Shown here in pieces: positions 1 to 13,209 of a DNA stretch of 64,000 nucleotides (the stretch's first letter is position 1; every line of letters begins with the position of its first letter). The DNA comes from Psettodes erumei (lineage: Eukaryota; Chordata; Actinopteri; Pleuronectiformes; Psettodidae): contig JAFBJZ010000411.1 in NCBI GenBank assembly GCA_016785225.1, forward strand, positions 2,222,001 through 2,286,000, written 5' to 3'. Position numbers and translations under genes: made by a program. The notes beneath the pieces were generated by a model. It was not told the origin of the DNA. It was given only the letters and a program-made list of their open reading frames with translations, and searched no databases.

Positions 1-80
1 ATCCAGACATAGCAATTTATTCATACAAGAAAAATGTTCATTTAATTTGTGTAATTCCTGAAAAAACAACATTTTCTCAC

Positions 81-3000
81 CGAAGGACTGGACGCACAAG
101 TCTTGAGGTTGAGGACCATGGCTGCCTGAGTGCTGAACAGGGTGTCCTCTATCAGCCCCTTAATCATGCCCAGGTCTGCCTCACCCTCTGTGTCCTAAGA
201 GGAGGAATGAGCAATGATTACTCCCTGAAGATGAACCAGCATTTGCTGTAGCAGGGGAGCCTGCCTGATATCATCTTTCTTTCTTCTCCACTGTTGCCAA
301 GTGCTTGCTCATTGTGGGCACCGTTGGTTTTCTCTCTCTACCGTTATAGGGTCTTGACCTTACTTTGTAAAGTGCCTTGAGATAATTTACATTGTGAATT
401 GGGGCTATACAAACAAAACTGGATTGGATTGGATTACTTCTAATAATATCCAAGAGGAACAAATCAAATAGGATTGTTTACTGTTGCTTCAAACTGAAAA
501 TACTTTTGTTTGTTTACAAAGCATTGAACCATTGGGGGATGAAACCAATCCCAATATTTCAAACTTAAATTTGGCTTGACTATAAAAACTTTTATAGCAT
601 CAGCTTCATATTTAGTAAGTGGTGCTTAGTAGAATGTATTCAGTGGTGAAGACTGCTCAATATTTGTTGTGTTTCTCTTTAATTTTGTGGACTTCGTTGC
701 TGATGAAATGGCATGTGCATTTATGTAACAACATTCGAGAACGGCATTCCCTTCATGACTCATGATGACTTTAATAGCGTAGAAAGTGACTCACATGCAA
801 AACATTCCATGTTGACTGGGATTCATAAAAAGAATTTAACGCTGCGTGCACACAGAAGGATTTGCATAATGTGTGTTTCCTTTTTCAAATGTGTAGTAGG
901 CAATCCTCTAGTGTGTACAGGAGGCTGTGCCACTAATAACTGATGTTCTCACCTGTCTCTGCAACTTGCATGGAGACACGGTCAGAGAAAATGACGGCTG
1001 CTTGGAAAGAGTCCAGGACATCAGCAGACCTTCATCCTCCACCTCCTCCATACAAACCACAACCTGATGGAGACAGGCATAGAGTCACAAAGCATCTTAG
1101 CAGGCTCAGCATTATCATCCTCTAAGTAATGCTAAAACAGTACATTATTTAATTTTTTATAATTTAGTACAAACAAGGCCACTTTCTGGAAGACTGGCAG
1201 CCTCTGCTTGCTTATGCAAGACATTTTACATCATGAAACATCTGGTAACATTTGCCAGAAAAACAGTGAGGTTATTTTACAATATACTGCATTTATAAGG
1301 TGCTTTATTCCAGTGCCAAAAGAAAAGTGTCTTACAATGCTAGAATGAAAATGAACATGAAAAATCCTTTCTAAAATAAATACCCTCTTCAGAGAAATAA
1401 GGGAGAAAACAAACATCTCTGTGACAGGAAGCAACAGCATTTATGGGAAACAGGTTCCTAGTTTTGATAAGCACTGTTGCAGCCACAACTTTACTGGAAT
1501 AAAACAGAGGTTATTAAAGTTCCACATTTAATGGCATTTAGTGACAGCAAGGGCAGGACTACATGCGATTTCTTTGGGTGTAAATTTACATGTTTGGAAA
1601 ACATTGCAAATGAGGCTCTGACATCTCATTTGTTTTAGAAGCCCATCCTCAAATGTGCAAATTGCAAAAATCCAGGTGGTGCTCTTTTGTACCTCTGTCA
1701 TCATAGGTGCTGTAGCGATCTGATAGGTGTCCATGGAAACAGCAGCGGGTGACTGCTGGGTGACCATCACAGGAAATGTCACTCTGTCCACCCAACATTT
1801 ACAGTGTAAAACCTGTTAAACCAGAGGTTGACAAAGGACAATACTGGAAAGCGAGAAAACATTCATGTGTCAAGATGTTTTTTCTACGGCAAGATTCGCT
1901 CATCCTTAACAGACAAACCAAAATACCGTCTCCTACACTATTAAAATCCATGTTCATCCATGTCTCCCTTGACACAGAAATTTGATCCAGGATTTACATT
2001 TTTAATTTTTTTTGCATTATGCCAATTAAAATTCACTGGGTGACTGACTGAAGATGCCAGCTTTAGACGTTAATCCCTGCATTTATTGTAGCTGTGATTA
2101 CTTACCATTCGGTGTGCCGATTGGTCAGTGCAGGTCACACTGTCTATTGCAGAGGCAGCAGTCAACTGGAGACTGCTGTCGAAAGTGATCTGGATGGAGC
2201 TCTGGGAGAGATGGGAAGAGAACAAATGTCCTAAATATTACATGAGAGAAAGAGGGGAGAAACTTGCGGAGGACATAGAAGATTTTGTGCTACAGTGATG
2301 AATCCTTTAATGATGCTGGTTAGCAGTTAGTAAATTAAAGTAGCTGCTGTATCATTTTAACTGCAATGCAAATTTCAGGAATTTCAAATATGTTTGGTTT
2401 TAGACAATCAATGAATTTCATTGATCTTTGCGGTACGAATGGCATATTCACATGCATACATTCATCAGTAATCCCTCAGAAATTCAAAAATAACACAAAA
2501 TATTTGTGTGCACGTTTCCCTATGCACCATCTCAGCAGAAACAGGAATGTTCCCTCAGGCAACATTTGTGAGAGACTCAAGAATATTAATTCACGATTAC
2601 TTTCGTATGCCGAAGGTTTGCTGTTACAAGGTGAAAAATCTTATGCAGAAAATTTGCATGAATTGATAAGCAGGCTCTCTTAAGGTGCCATAATAATTAC
2701 CATATTTACAGTGCATGGCAAAGCACAAATGTAATTTTAAGCCCAGGCAGCTCTGTAGATTTGTGCACTCAGATGAATAGTGCCTGAAGATACTGGCAAA
2801 AAAAATTACAGCATATGTTTTACCAGAGGGCAGTAAGGAGTACAGTCAAGTTAATGTGAGCTTTTGTAATAAGGCAGATCCCCTTCCATTAAACAGTGAC
2901 TGGTTCAGGCCACTCAGACCTCAACAGAGTGTCCATTATGAAGCCTGCGTCAGTCAATGCTGAGTCACGTTTACAACGAGGCAGGGTTCACTGTATGAGT

Positions 3001-5531
3001 GTTGGACTTGGAAGACACCGCCAACAAGAGGAACTAGCATCTCAGTTGTAAGAAAAGATTTTGTCAGACATGTGGAAAAACACCAGTGGCCTACTATCAG
3101 TATGTGTGTGTGTGTGTGTGTATGTGTGTGTGCGTGTGTGGCAGAGGATCTGTTCCACTGGACGGCTATAACTGGCTCGGGAGACACAAGCGAGAGAAAA
3201 CAAATCCCCTATTGTCAGGGCATATGTTCCTCTCGGTCCTAGTCCAATCTCTATCAAACGCAATGGTGGAGGTGGGGCAGAGGTGAGAGGATGATGTAAT
3301 GAGGTTTGTGTTTTGTGTCTCTGTGCGTGTGTCAGTGTTCCAGCCAGAAGGGCAGGAAGCCAAGTGCAATGCTGCAAGCTTACGTCGGTTCAATGGACCA
3401 ACACTGCAGTCACATGACTACAGTGTACAACCGGCTGTGTTTGCTTCGGTCGGCTGGAGCCTCTAAAACTGCTCAGTCACCCAACCCCTTCATCGCATCC
3501 AAAGTGCAGAGCAAATGTGATTTGATGTGTTTTAGATGGAAAGGCATTAGGATAACTCATTCATCACAAAATTGTCACTGTTTGTGGCTCTTACATGAGT
3601 CTTACTAGAGGTTTGTAATTCCACTGATTTGGGGTCAGTTTTGTATCATTGTTTTGTGGGAACCATACATTCTGAAAAACCGTGTGTGATGAGTTTACTT
3701 GATGATTTTTTGGGGGAGCACTTTATCTTCATTAGACCGCTGGGTGTGCAGATATTGACAGAAAACGTGAGGAGAGTGAGTGAGTGAGGTCTGAGATGCA
3801 TAAAAGCTGGTCCCATAATCAGACTGAGGACATTAAAAGTTCAAATATATGTTACGTGTCTTAATTTCTAAGGCATCGGACACCTCCCTGTATCACATCT
3901 AAAAACCCTCGAGACCTCAATTTGTAACATGCTAATCCTCAACGAAAAAAAAACTGACAACTGGCCCAGAAAGTATATGGCTTGACAATATTCCAATTAA
4001 GTAAAAAAATCAACCAAGTATTTACTATTTCATTTTTTTAGGTGAAGCATAGCATCATTTTGCATCCATTGACTTCATAGGTAGCCATCTAGTGCACTGT
4101 GGCACCTCCTGGCAGAGGCTGCAGGGCTCCTTTTGTCATGGAGAGGGCAATGCAAGCTGCAGAACCACAGATTTGTCCTTGTGAACCACTGCTGTTCAAC
4201 TCAGTGTATGTAGGAAGTATTTCTGGAAAGAGACAGGTCCTGAGGACAACCATGGTGTCATTCCAGGTTTGTCAGCGTCACCCCCTTTGGGTCCAACTGG
4301 CCGAACGCCTCTGAAAAGCATGTGGGTCAACCAGAAATACACACCCCCTATGGCTTTTGGTGACCCTCATCTTCCTCTCCTGTCTTTTGTTTTAGTTGTA
4401 TGCATCCGTGTTAGAGACGCAGTCTCACGCTGCTTTAAACTGATAGTGAGTGAGCATGTGAATTTTAATTGATTATATATTTCAAATTTGACATTTTCAA
4501 TAGTGTTGTGAGAACTATTCTATAAGAGCTACCCATGAAACTACTAAAAATTACCCGTCAAAATACAGTGTATGAGAAAACAATCATTTCTGATTAAGCT
4601 TCACTTTACAATGTAATCAAATGTCGTGTATAAAAATCAGAATGCATAATTATGTGTGTCTCAATTTAAAAAAAATGCTGAGCAACCTTGGAGATCAGTG
4701 CCTGCCACAGAAATTTTAATAATATTGTATCCATGCGGTGATTGTGAATCGAGCTGGTGAATTTAGATGCGACCGAGGGATAAAAGGGCCAGTTTCCTGC
4801 ACTATCCTATCAAATGAGCAGAGTGCTCAACACTTGAGCATAATCACAGGGCATTAATCATCTACTGGTAGCTGACAGTCAGAGTGGGAAGAAGTGAACT
4901 CTGGCCTCAAGCTAATCACCAGGCTTTCTATAATTGCGGATCTTGAATGGACCGGGAGCTTCCCTCCCTGCAGATGAACACTTGTATGCGCTGTTAGTCC
5001 TTCTCTTCCACCTGCCAAACCCCGGTGAGGATCGCTTGACATCATGTGTCAGCTGCAGATGCTTCTGTGATCTTCGGGTCTGAGCACGGTCAAGCAGTCC
5101 AGTTCCTTCAAGCCTCCTCCACAAACTAAACCATCCAGAGACGTCTGAATAGCGTAGCAAGTTTACTCTGCCAAGGCGAGATTATAGTCAGAGTCTCCTG
5201 CAGTAATACTTCAGCCGACGGACAGTTTCTCTGGATAAACAACTGAGTCATGAAACAAGCTGCATCATGTGATTACTGTCCAAAGGTGCAGGAGGGAGAC
5301 TACAGGGTCTGATGTACCGTTGAGGTTAGCTTTTATGCCGCTGAACACATTCACGTGTCTTTTATGTTTCTGTTTGCCGTGTGACCCGTACACATATGCT
5401 GCTAATTCATATTTCTACTTTACTTTGCTTTTAAATTATTTGCGGAAACACAAGTAAATGCAGGGAGCCGGTAACCCCAAATCGCCATCAACTAACCTAG
5501 CATGTTACTTGTGACACACATGCATGCATGC

Positions 5532-5562
<31 letters not shown>

Positions 5563-8500
5563 ATGTAGCAACATGACGTCCTTCTGTTGACATTGCTGCA
5601 TATAACCAGCTGTGGTGAAGCCCCAGGCTAAATCCCTGGATTACAGGGACACAGGAAAAGTGAGAAGGGGTGGGTGGGGCAGGGGTGTCTTAGGAACTCT
5701 ATTTTCATCATTAGACAAGAGGGAGACATGACATATCTTTGAAACTCAGTAAAAATCCATGTGCCCAACGCACAACAGCTCTGTTTTTCACCCTGGGGTT
5801 GCACTTGTCCTCTCTTATCTACATCTTAGACAGAGGCAGGAACCCGAGCCCCTGGACTAAATACCTTCGGGGAAGAGGTCGTTTCGGCCACTGTCAGTAA
5901 ACACCCTATCTCCTCACATAACACTCTGTTTGAAGAGCTCATACACACTCAGCTGAGTGCCCCCCAGCACCAGCATTGCCGTACAGCCAGCCAACTCACG
6001 TCGCTCTCTTTACACGCGCTGTGGTGTTTCCTTTCTTAAAGCAGTGTCCAAACAGGTCCTAAACCTGGTCATTATATTTATGTAATGACCGCCGGCCTTC
6101 CAGCCCTCCATTTTTGTTTCTTGTAGCGTGTTGTTGCCTTGTCGCTGGACCAAACGTAATAGAGCCTGCGGGGGAGAGGCTTTCACTGAACCCTGTCTAC
6201 TGCTTCAGCTTTGACTCGCAGGCTCATTCAACTTGCTGTTTCTTTGAATAAATTTCCCCATAATTATTTAAAGACCTCTGTCAGCATCAATCTTAAATGC
6301 CGGAGAAGTACTTAGGTTAATGCTATAAAGGATTTGTGCCCTAATCCCCACATGATGACACTGAAACCGTATCTTCATGGCACTGTGCTTCTCCAGGGAA
6401 GCTCTTGTGTTGCCTGATGTGGAAACAATCATGAAATGGGCGTTAGAGGAGACAGTGAGTCTTTGGGATGATAGTCCGGGTTTGTCTGCTCTATTGTCTT
6501 TTTTGTGGCCACAGCTACATGCCTGGCTGGCGGCAGGTGCTTTCTGTAAGTGAGAGGCAAAGAACGCAAAGTGACTTGCTCACGGCCACTTATTTGCCAT
6601 ATCTCCACAAACCCCCACAGCAGGTTTTTCCGGTCAGGTCTGAAGGAGGAGGTGAAAAAAAAGTTGCACACCAAGTAACAACTCTTAGTCTAAACAGTAC
6701 CGACAAAAGGACTGTGTTTGCCGGCATGTTTCAACTTAGTGAACGCTTGCGGTGGTCTGCAAACACATTTGGTGGATCTGCTGTTAAAAGGACAATATGG
6801 AGAAACAGCATGTGATCATTGAGTTACAAGTCAAGGGCAATATCTTCATTCTAAGTCCTCCAGGTACAGCTATTTAACAAGACATGCGTGCGATTTTTTT
6901 ATCTCAGTGTCAGTGTTCAAAGTTTCATTAACAAACTCCCAAGTGATTTGCATACACCCCAGACACATTGAGAGTAACAGATTGCTCTGCACTCAGACGG
7001 AATGACGAGCGGATATTTTATTGTGATGAGCGAGCTCAGGAAGGTTTGGCTCACACTCCCAGTTCACAAACCTATCACCACACGGACAGACAGACGTGGA
7101 CAGCTTGTCTCCGTCTCCTCGAGCACTGACGCATTCACCCAGTCTGGAGAACTGCCTTACGACAAGCATCACGCACCTTATCAGTGCTGGGTAAAAGCCT
7201 CCTTTCTACTTCCTAGGTTTTTGAAATGCTTCTCCAGCCGAAAGGTCATTAAGTCATCATAAATAAAACCAAGCACATAGATCAAACCCTCAGAGAATGA
7301 AAAAGAAAAGAGGTTCTTTTAAAAAAAACTATGGCAACCGCCTTTTCAAAAACACACGACCAAAGTTCACCCAAGGTTCACTCCAATGTTGTGGAGTTTC
7401 TTGGTAACTGGGAGCAACAAAGGTCACAGTGGACCAACTAATTAGGCCATTGTATGATAGCTAAGGTGACACACACCCGTTTACCACCATATATAAAAAG
7501 TAAAGCAGTTAGACAGAACCGCTGAGACCTCCGGCACAAAAACAAGGTTACGTTAACCCTTTGTTGAAAAGAGACGTAAGTTCTCCTGGTTTAATGTTGC
7601 ACACATAACCTAACAGTGTGTGGGGAATATAGACAAAACGCACACAGAACCTCACAACATGGAGAAATTGCATTAAGCTGCATTAAGAAGCAACCAAACA
7701 AACCAATGTGCAACAGTCACGTCCTCGGTCATCGCTTGACAAATACTAAGGGAACATCTGAGGGGAAGTGTTCCATCCGCCAAGGTGAGGTGACCCTTAT
7801 GAATCACGATGGATCGCTGTGGATTGATCTGACCCCTTTAAACTCCCCGCCAACTCATCTCTCGCTCGATCGCACACACAGTTTGTGTGTGGAGGGGGGA
7901 AGAGGATGCATCTGCTCCTCCAGTGCACATAGGGAACTGTCCATGTGGCAGACTTTGATTCACACAGATCAAAAGAACTACTGTATTTAAAGGAGAAAGA
8001 CCTTTGGGAACGTACGCTAAGCTTCTTACAGGTGCCAGACTGCCACCTTTTCAGGACCACACTGAATCCTGACGCGTGAAGCATTGTTGTGACTTTGCTT
8101 TAATACCAACTGTAAAGGTTATGAGATATGGGAGAGGTGACACCGCCGTTGAACTGTCTTGAAGAACAACACTGATTTTGCCTCTTCCCACTCTGATCAA
8201 ACACCCCCAACTCCCCTCCCCCAGGCTGGGGTATCGGGCTATTTTTATGAGGTGTGGGTGTTCATACTGTGGCTACACTGACTGCTCTTGCCTCTCTGCT
8301 CTTATGTGCATTGATTCAGAGCTGTTACGCAAGGCTCTGCCCCCCCATCCTCTTACCGATGAGAGACACTCCAACTCCCACACCTACACCTCCCTGCCTG
8401 CACACACGCTTCCAGTGCACATGGGCACACTAACTACCCTTGCTTAACTATTTATGCCTCTGCTTAGTGGAGTAACCCCAGGCATGCTCTTCCTCACACT

Positions 8501-8951
8501 GCCCATCAGCTCTCCTCTGCAATATGATTTATGCTGCACCTCCTCCTGTCCATGGCTTAAAGATCTCAAGTGAACAACTCACCCCGTGCCTGCAGGCTTG
8601 CTCGTTCAGAGCTTTGACCCAGGTTCTCTGCCAGTTCTCCCTGAAGGACTTGAAGGAGAACAGAGTGGTCAACAAGCCTTTAACCCCGGCCTCAGGTGCC
8701 GGACTTCCTCCTCGGGCCGAGCAGAGCTTCACCAGGAAGCCCCACAAACCTCCATCCTGGCTCAGGGGGTGCTGTTTGAAGGAGAGCTGCAGCTGGCAGC
8801 CAGGTCCTCCCCTGTCCTGCTTGGCAGCCTTCCTGGCTCTCCACAGCCGCAGAACGGTCTGCAAGTACTGGAACAGCCATCCCAGCACAATGAGCAAGGA
8901 GGCAAGAAAGAGACCCACCAGACACAACCAGCCCAACTCCTGGAGCTCCAT
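81..8951 (-). CDS. c2cd2l: C2CD2L/TMEM24, N-terminal part (runs off left edge)
   Basis: ER-anchored lipid-transfer protein that carries phosphatidylinositol at ER-plasma membrane contacts (family knowledge). Five phase-0 coding exons on the minus strand: 8583-8951, 2106-2201, 1693-1812, 953-1063 and 81-194, giving 270 residues. Each is flanked by GT/AG. The start at 8951 is the first ATG after an in-frame stop. Residues about 7-28 form one hydrophobic anchor. The TULIP/SMP lipid-binding region begins near residue 90; landmarks shared with the mammalian protein are FKSFRENWQR, ALNEQAC, VTQQSPAAVSM and the segment ending in GLIEDTLFSTQAAMVLNL. The C2 domain and C-terminal tail lie beyond the window. 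Intron 1 is 6.4 kb. It is divergent from dpagt1. The splice end of exon 3 (donor GTACAA) is the least certain junction. Confidence 0.93.
276..435. repeat. Interspersed repeat 3' tail with GGATT repeats
   Basis: Inside the last visible c2cd2l intron. The segment resembles a common teleost interspersed-repeat tail: a 'ccactgttgccaagtgcttg' block, then 'taaagtgccttgagat', then 'ggggctatacaaa', ending in short tandem GGATT units. The family (SINE or LINE tail) is from memory of fish genomes and was not searched. It contains no intact ORF. Confidence 0.65.
3101..3140. repeat. Imperfect TG microsatellite
   Basis: About 40 bases of TG dinucleotides broken by TA and CG variants, in intron 1 of c2cd2l. 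Short open frames here on both strands are products of the repeat. Confidence 0.95.
5532..5560. repeat. TG microsatellite
   Basis: Pure TG run of about 29 bases preceded by an alternating 'catgcatgc' block, in intron 1 of c2cd2l. Confidence 0.95.
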
Positions 8952-9450
8952 CACCGCCTCCCGGAGCCTCTCATATCATCCGGTCCAGATGGAAATACCA
9001 GGACTTATCAGTCAGGGCAGATCAGCTCCCTTTAGCCTGTGAGTGGCAGCAAACAGACAGTTAGTCATCTGGACTCAAGGGCTACTGACACGTTATAACT
9101 GAGATATAGACTCCACCAGAACACTCAAGGGACCAACGCAGAGGGTGCTTATTGCCTCTGACTTTAATTCACTTCTTTTAGATCACATTTAAACAGCACT
9201 CGTATGCATGATGCAGAAGCCCATACGTTTAAAAAAACTGTTAACGTTACGCAGTAATAAATGTAATAAATATCGACGTATACAGTATAAACCATGCATT
9301 AGAAAAGAAGATGATGCGGCGCAGGTAGAGCAACAAAACTCAGATGCGAACGTACCAACCTACCGTTTAACTTACACGGTCCGAGCTGCAGGCTGCCGGT
9401 AATCGAAAGAAAGGCATCGGTAACGTGAAGCTGGGTTCTTCATGGCGATG
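8952..9450 (-). promoter_or_regulatory. c2cd2l: c2cd2l 5'UTR with spliced non-coding first exon (predicted)
   Basis: On the minus strand a good acceptor (pyrimidine-rich, CAG) falls at 9037-9039, 85 bases upstream of the ATG, so the first coding exon probably spans 8583-9036. A consensus donor GTAAGT lies with its first base at 9375, closing a likely non-coding exon that begins somewhere near 9400-9450. The true transcription start is not visible from sequence. Confidence 0.5.
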
Positions 9451-10753
9451 TGCAGCGCTGCCAACTAGAAATGTATCTGTCCCATCTCCGAGTCATCGGT
9501 GATGTTTCGCCTGATGTCCGTCTGCTGTCATCCTCGCTATTCGAAATCAAGCAATCTGCTCTCTCTTCTCTGTTACAGGATGCAGTGGGTTTACAATCTC
9601 CGCTGATCGTACCCTCCTACCTCCGTAACGTATCTACAATGATTATTCGACAAAGAACAGCCGTGGCCTAAAGGTGGCGCTGTATGGGGACAAACACAGC
9701 CGCGCACAACAGGGAAGTGAACGGCGCCGCCTTCAAAATAAGAGCGAAAAACATAAAACGTAAAACAAACAAACAAAAACCCAACTAAAAATAATGAATC
9801 CACAAGCCTTCATCACCAAACCGAGGCATGCAGTGAACTACCCTGAGTTCATAATATGTCAGTTGGATTAACGTAATTTTATTACTTGCTTATTATTTAT
9901 TTGTTGGTAAATTTGGTATTTTCGTTGGTTTATATTGTGAACATATAATCCTAATTAAAATTTTGTTTATTCAAATTTCCAAACACTAATTTGCACAGAG
10001 AGAACGTGACTGACTCCTGGTCCATGGTCAAGTAATAATAAAATGTATGGGTGGCTATGCACTTTGCATTTGTGGTGAATGCCACTGTGCCTCTTGTCAC
10101 ATGTTCCTAATGTCAAATTTTGGTCCAAGGCAACCAACAATAAGTCAGCCCATTCATGCTCTGAAAAAATATTTTGGACACAGATAGCAATTCACTTCCG
10201 TGTCAACACCTTCCTGACAGGAAGTTAAGGTTAAATGTTTGTTTACAGATCTGTTGCTTGTGTGACAAAGGTGTACAGGAATAGTTCCATTTAAAAAATG
10301 CGTGGATATATTAACATTATGTAAAAAATATTTTATTCACCCGAGATTTTCATGTAAGGCAACCTTTTTCCAGTATTATAATATACAGTCTATTTACAGC
10401 CATGCAGTTACTGCTGGCGTTTTATTGTGAAGAGCGTGACCGGTAGTGCCTCCGCCCGTCACACTGGGGACTTCACGGCTAAGCTGAGTACAGACGTGGA
10501 GTTCACACAGGCAGGCGCTAACAACATCAACAACCCGTAATGAAAGATGGTATGGACTACCACTGTGACTTATGGACGTATTTTTCTTTGACACCGAAAT
10601 TATATAGACGTGATTTGTTGTAAAAAAAAAAAAAAAATGACGATATGACATGTTTTGACCTCAGTGCAGACAGCCAATCGATCGTCTGAACGGGCAACGT
10701 CAGATTTAGCTAGGAACGCGATTTGATCTGTCAGCAACATAAGCCACCAAAAA
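9451..10753. other. Intergenic region between divergent c2cd2l and dpagt1
   Basis: About 1.3 kb separating the two divergent genes. It holds short ORFs with no recognisable product, an A/T-rich centre (about 9840-10400) and an A15 run at about 10622-10636 just upstream of dpagt1. The dpagt1 5'UTR and promoter must lie at the right end; no TATA box is obvious. Confidence 0.6.
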
Positions 10754-13209
10754 ATGCCTGAAAACATGTCACCAGTGCCCGTCCTGCCGCTGGTGATCAA
10801 CTGTTTCATGTCTGCACTCGGCTGCTTGGCCACAATCAAACTCATTCCTGCTTTCAAAGACCATTTCATCTCAGCGAGGCTGTACGGAGTGGACCTAAAC
10901 AAAACATCCAAAAAGGAAGTGTGAGTCATCTTTCTGTCCGTCTCACGAGTTGATATCCTTTAGTTTGTGCTGATTTATAATTGAATTAATGTAACGTGTG
11001 TTTTGGAAGTCAAATGTGATCTTTTCCTTCCATCATTCTCGCTTTGTTTCTCTTCATGGTCACCCCCTCTGTGCAGTCCAGAGTCTCAAGGAGTCATCAG
11101 TGGGACAGTCTTCCTCATCATCCTCTTCTGCTTCATCCCTGTGCCTTTCCTCAGCTGCTTTGTGGGAGATCAGTGCATGGGCTTCCCGCATGATGAGGTG
11201 CGTCGACCGAAGTTTGATAAATACTCGTGTTTCTCTCAAATCTGAAGAGCACCTCCTGAAATCTGTTGATTTTTTTTGGTCAGTTTGTACAGCTGATTGG
11301 TGCGCTTCTGGCCATCTGCTGCATGATCTTCCTGGGCTTTGCTGATGATGTGCTGAACCTGCGGTGGAGACACAAGCTCCTGCTTCCCACAATGGCTTCC
11401 CTGCCACTGCTCATGGTCTATTTCACTAACTTCGGTAACACGGTCATCGTGGTGCCCAAGCCCTTCAGAGCCCTCTTTGGGCTGCACTTGGATTTGGGTG
11501 AGTTTTGTGGTTGCTTGTTGAGTTGTTCATGAATCAGTAGGCTCACCAAGGGAGGCAACAGCTTAATTGTCCATTATGTTTATGGACATTTGAGGGAGCA
11601 CATTATATCTGTAACCTGGATCGTGTTGAAAATGCCACTCCTGTTGCACTGAGTTATGATCTCCTTACAGGTATTCTCTACTACGTCTACATGGGAATGC
11701 TGGCAGTTTTCTGCACAAATGCCATTAATATCCTGGCAGGCATCAATGGCATAGAGTCGGGTCAGGCCCTGTTTATCTCCGGCTCCATCATCGTCTTCAA
11801 CCTGCTGGAGCTCAGTGGTTTGTTTCCCGTTTCCTTTCTCCTCGTCAGAATTGCAGGTCACACTCTCTACGCTGCAAACCGTGCACTATGTGTAATTGGG
11901 AAATGGTGGATGTTTTTGAAGTGTGCCCTTTTTCAGTTGCACAGAAATTCCTCATAACATTCAAAATGCTAAACATGTTTCGTCTGATGCTTGATTTGTT
12001 GTGTCTTGGTGGGACTCATTTTTCAGGAGATTACCGTGATGACCATGTGTTCTCCCTCTACTTCATGATACCATTCTTCTTCACAACATTAGCACTTTTT
12101 TACCACAACTGGTAAGTCAAACCTATCACCAGAGCCAGTTTTATGAAAAAAGTGCTCTACATTTTAAAGTGCAGTGCAATATTTCATTTGACAGGTACCC
12201 CTCATCTGTTTTTGTGGGAGACACTTTCTGCTACTTTGCTGGGATGACCTTTGCAGTTGTCGGCATATTAGGACACTTCAGCAAAACAATGCTGCTGTTC
12301 TTCCTTCCTCAAGTGGTCAACTTTGTCTACTCCCTGCCTCAGCTTTTTCACATCATCCCCTGTCCCAGACACCGGCTCCCCAGGTGATCCACTGCTCATG
12401 GGCTTCCGAGTTGCTTCTGGTGTTTTTTTTGTTGTTTTATGATTGTATTTTCTCATTGTTTGTTTTCTTTATTTTTTTTCTCCCAATGTCACTGTCAATG
12501 AAAGACTGAATCCAGACACAGGCAAACTGGGGATGAGCTACTCCAAATTCAAGAGAAAGGACCTTTCGAACTTAGGACACCTCATTGTCAAGGTAAAGCT
12601 CTTGTTTTTGTGTGTTCTTGTTTGAAGGTATTTACTTTGGTCCAAAAATAAGTTTTACCGGGCTGCCACATTTCACTCTAGGGCTGCAGCTGATTATTAT
12701 TTTCAGGGTTTTTTTTTCTTTATTTCTTTTTTATTTTCTTAAATTTTCCCCAGAGCCCAAGGTTATGTCATCAAATTCCGTAATGTCCAATCAACCATCC
12801 AAAACCCAAAGATATTTTATTTAAATGACATTGAACTGCAATAGAAATTACTTGCTTATTGGTAATATTACCTTTGATCCTCGACAGGTGGCAGAGCTAT
12901 TGAAACTACTTGAGGTGCGAAGAGGCCAGGAGAAAGATGATGAATTTATTGAATGCAACAACATGACTTTAATAAATCTGGTCCTGAAATTATTTGGTCC
13001 CATCCATGAGAGGAATCTCACAGTCATCATGCTTATGATACAGGTAAGGAAGGAGCCGCCATGTCCGAATATGCTAAAAAGGTGTTTGTCATTTGAAAAT
13101 GTATGAACATTTAACTCCCTGCTCACTTCCATGTCTCCCTCAGGTGATGGGCAGTGCAGTGGCTTTTGGGATCCGTTATCATCTGGTGCGTCTCTTCTAT
13201 GACGTCTAG
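10754..13209 (+). CDS. dpagt1: UDP-GlcNAc--dolichyl-phosphate GlcNAc-1-phosphotransferase
   Basis: Catalyses the first step of N-glycan precursor synthesis: GlcNAc-1-phosphate is moved from UDP-GlcNAc to dolichyl phosphate in the ER membrane. It is the tunicamycin target. Nine exons: 10754-10920, 11077-11197, 11284-11497, 11671-11817, 12027-12111, 12195-12383, 12505-12592, 12888-13043 and 13144-13209, giving 410 residues against 408 in human from memory. The protein is polytopic, with many hydrophobic helices. Visible family motifs are the acidic pair in GFADDVLNLRWRHK (D117, D118), INILAGINGIESGQ, the YRDDHVFSLYFMIP loop, GDTFCYFAGM and CNNMTLINL, ending in VRLFYDV. Introns are short (72-295 bp). 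The intron 4 donor is GTTTGT, weak, but the reading frame and homology fix it. It lies upstream of hinfp in the same direction. Confidence 0.98.

Larger units (their letters stand above)
2202..8582 (-). other. c2cd2l intron 1, no gene seen
   Basis: 6.4 kb between coding exons 1 and 2 of c2cd2l. It carries two TG microsatellites and scattered short ORFs without recognisable domains or splice context. I see no RNA gene. Confidence 0.8.

Noticed and set aside
8524..9042. Two long plus-strand frames (172 and 149 codons)
   Set aside because: They are shadows opposite c2cd2l exon 1, whose minus-strand product matches the family over its whole length.
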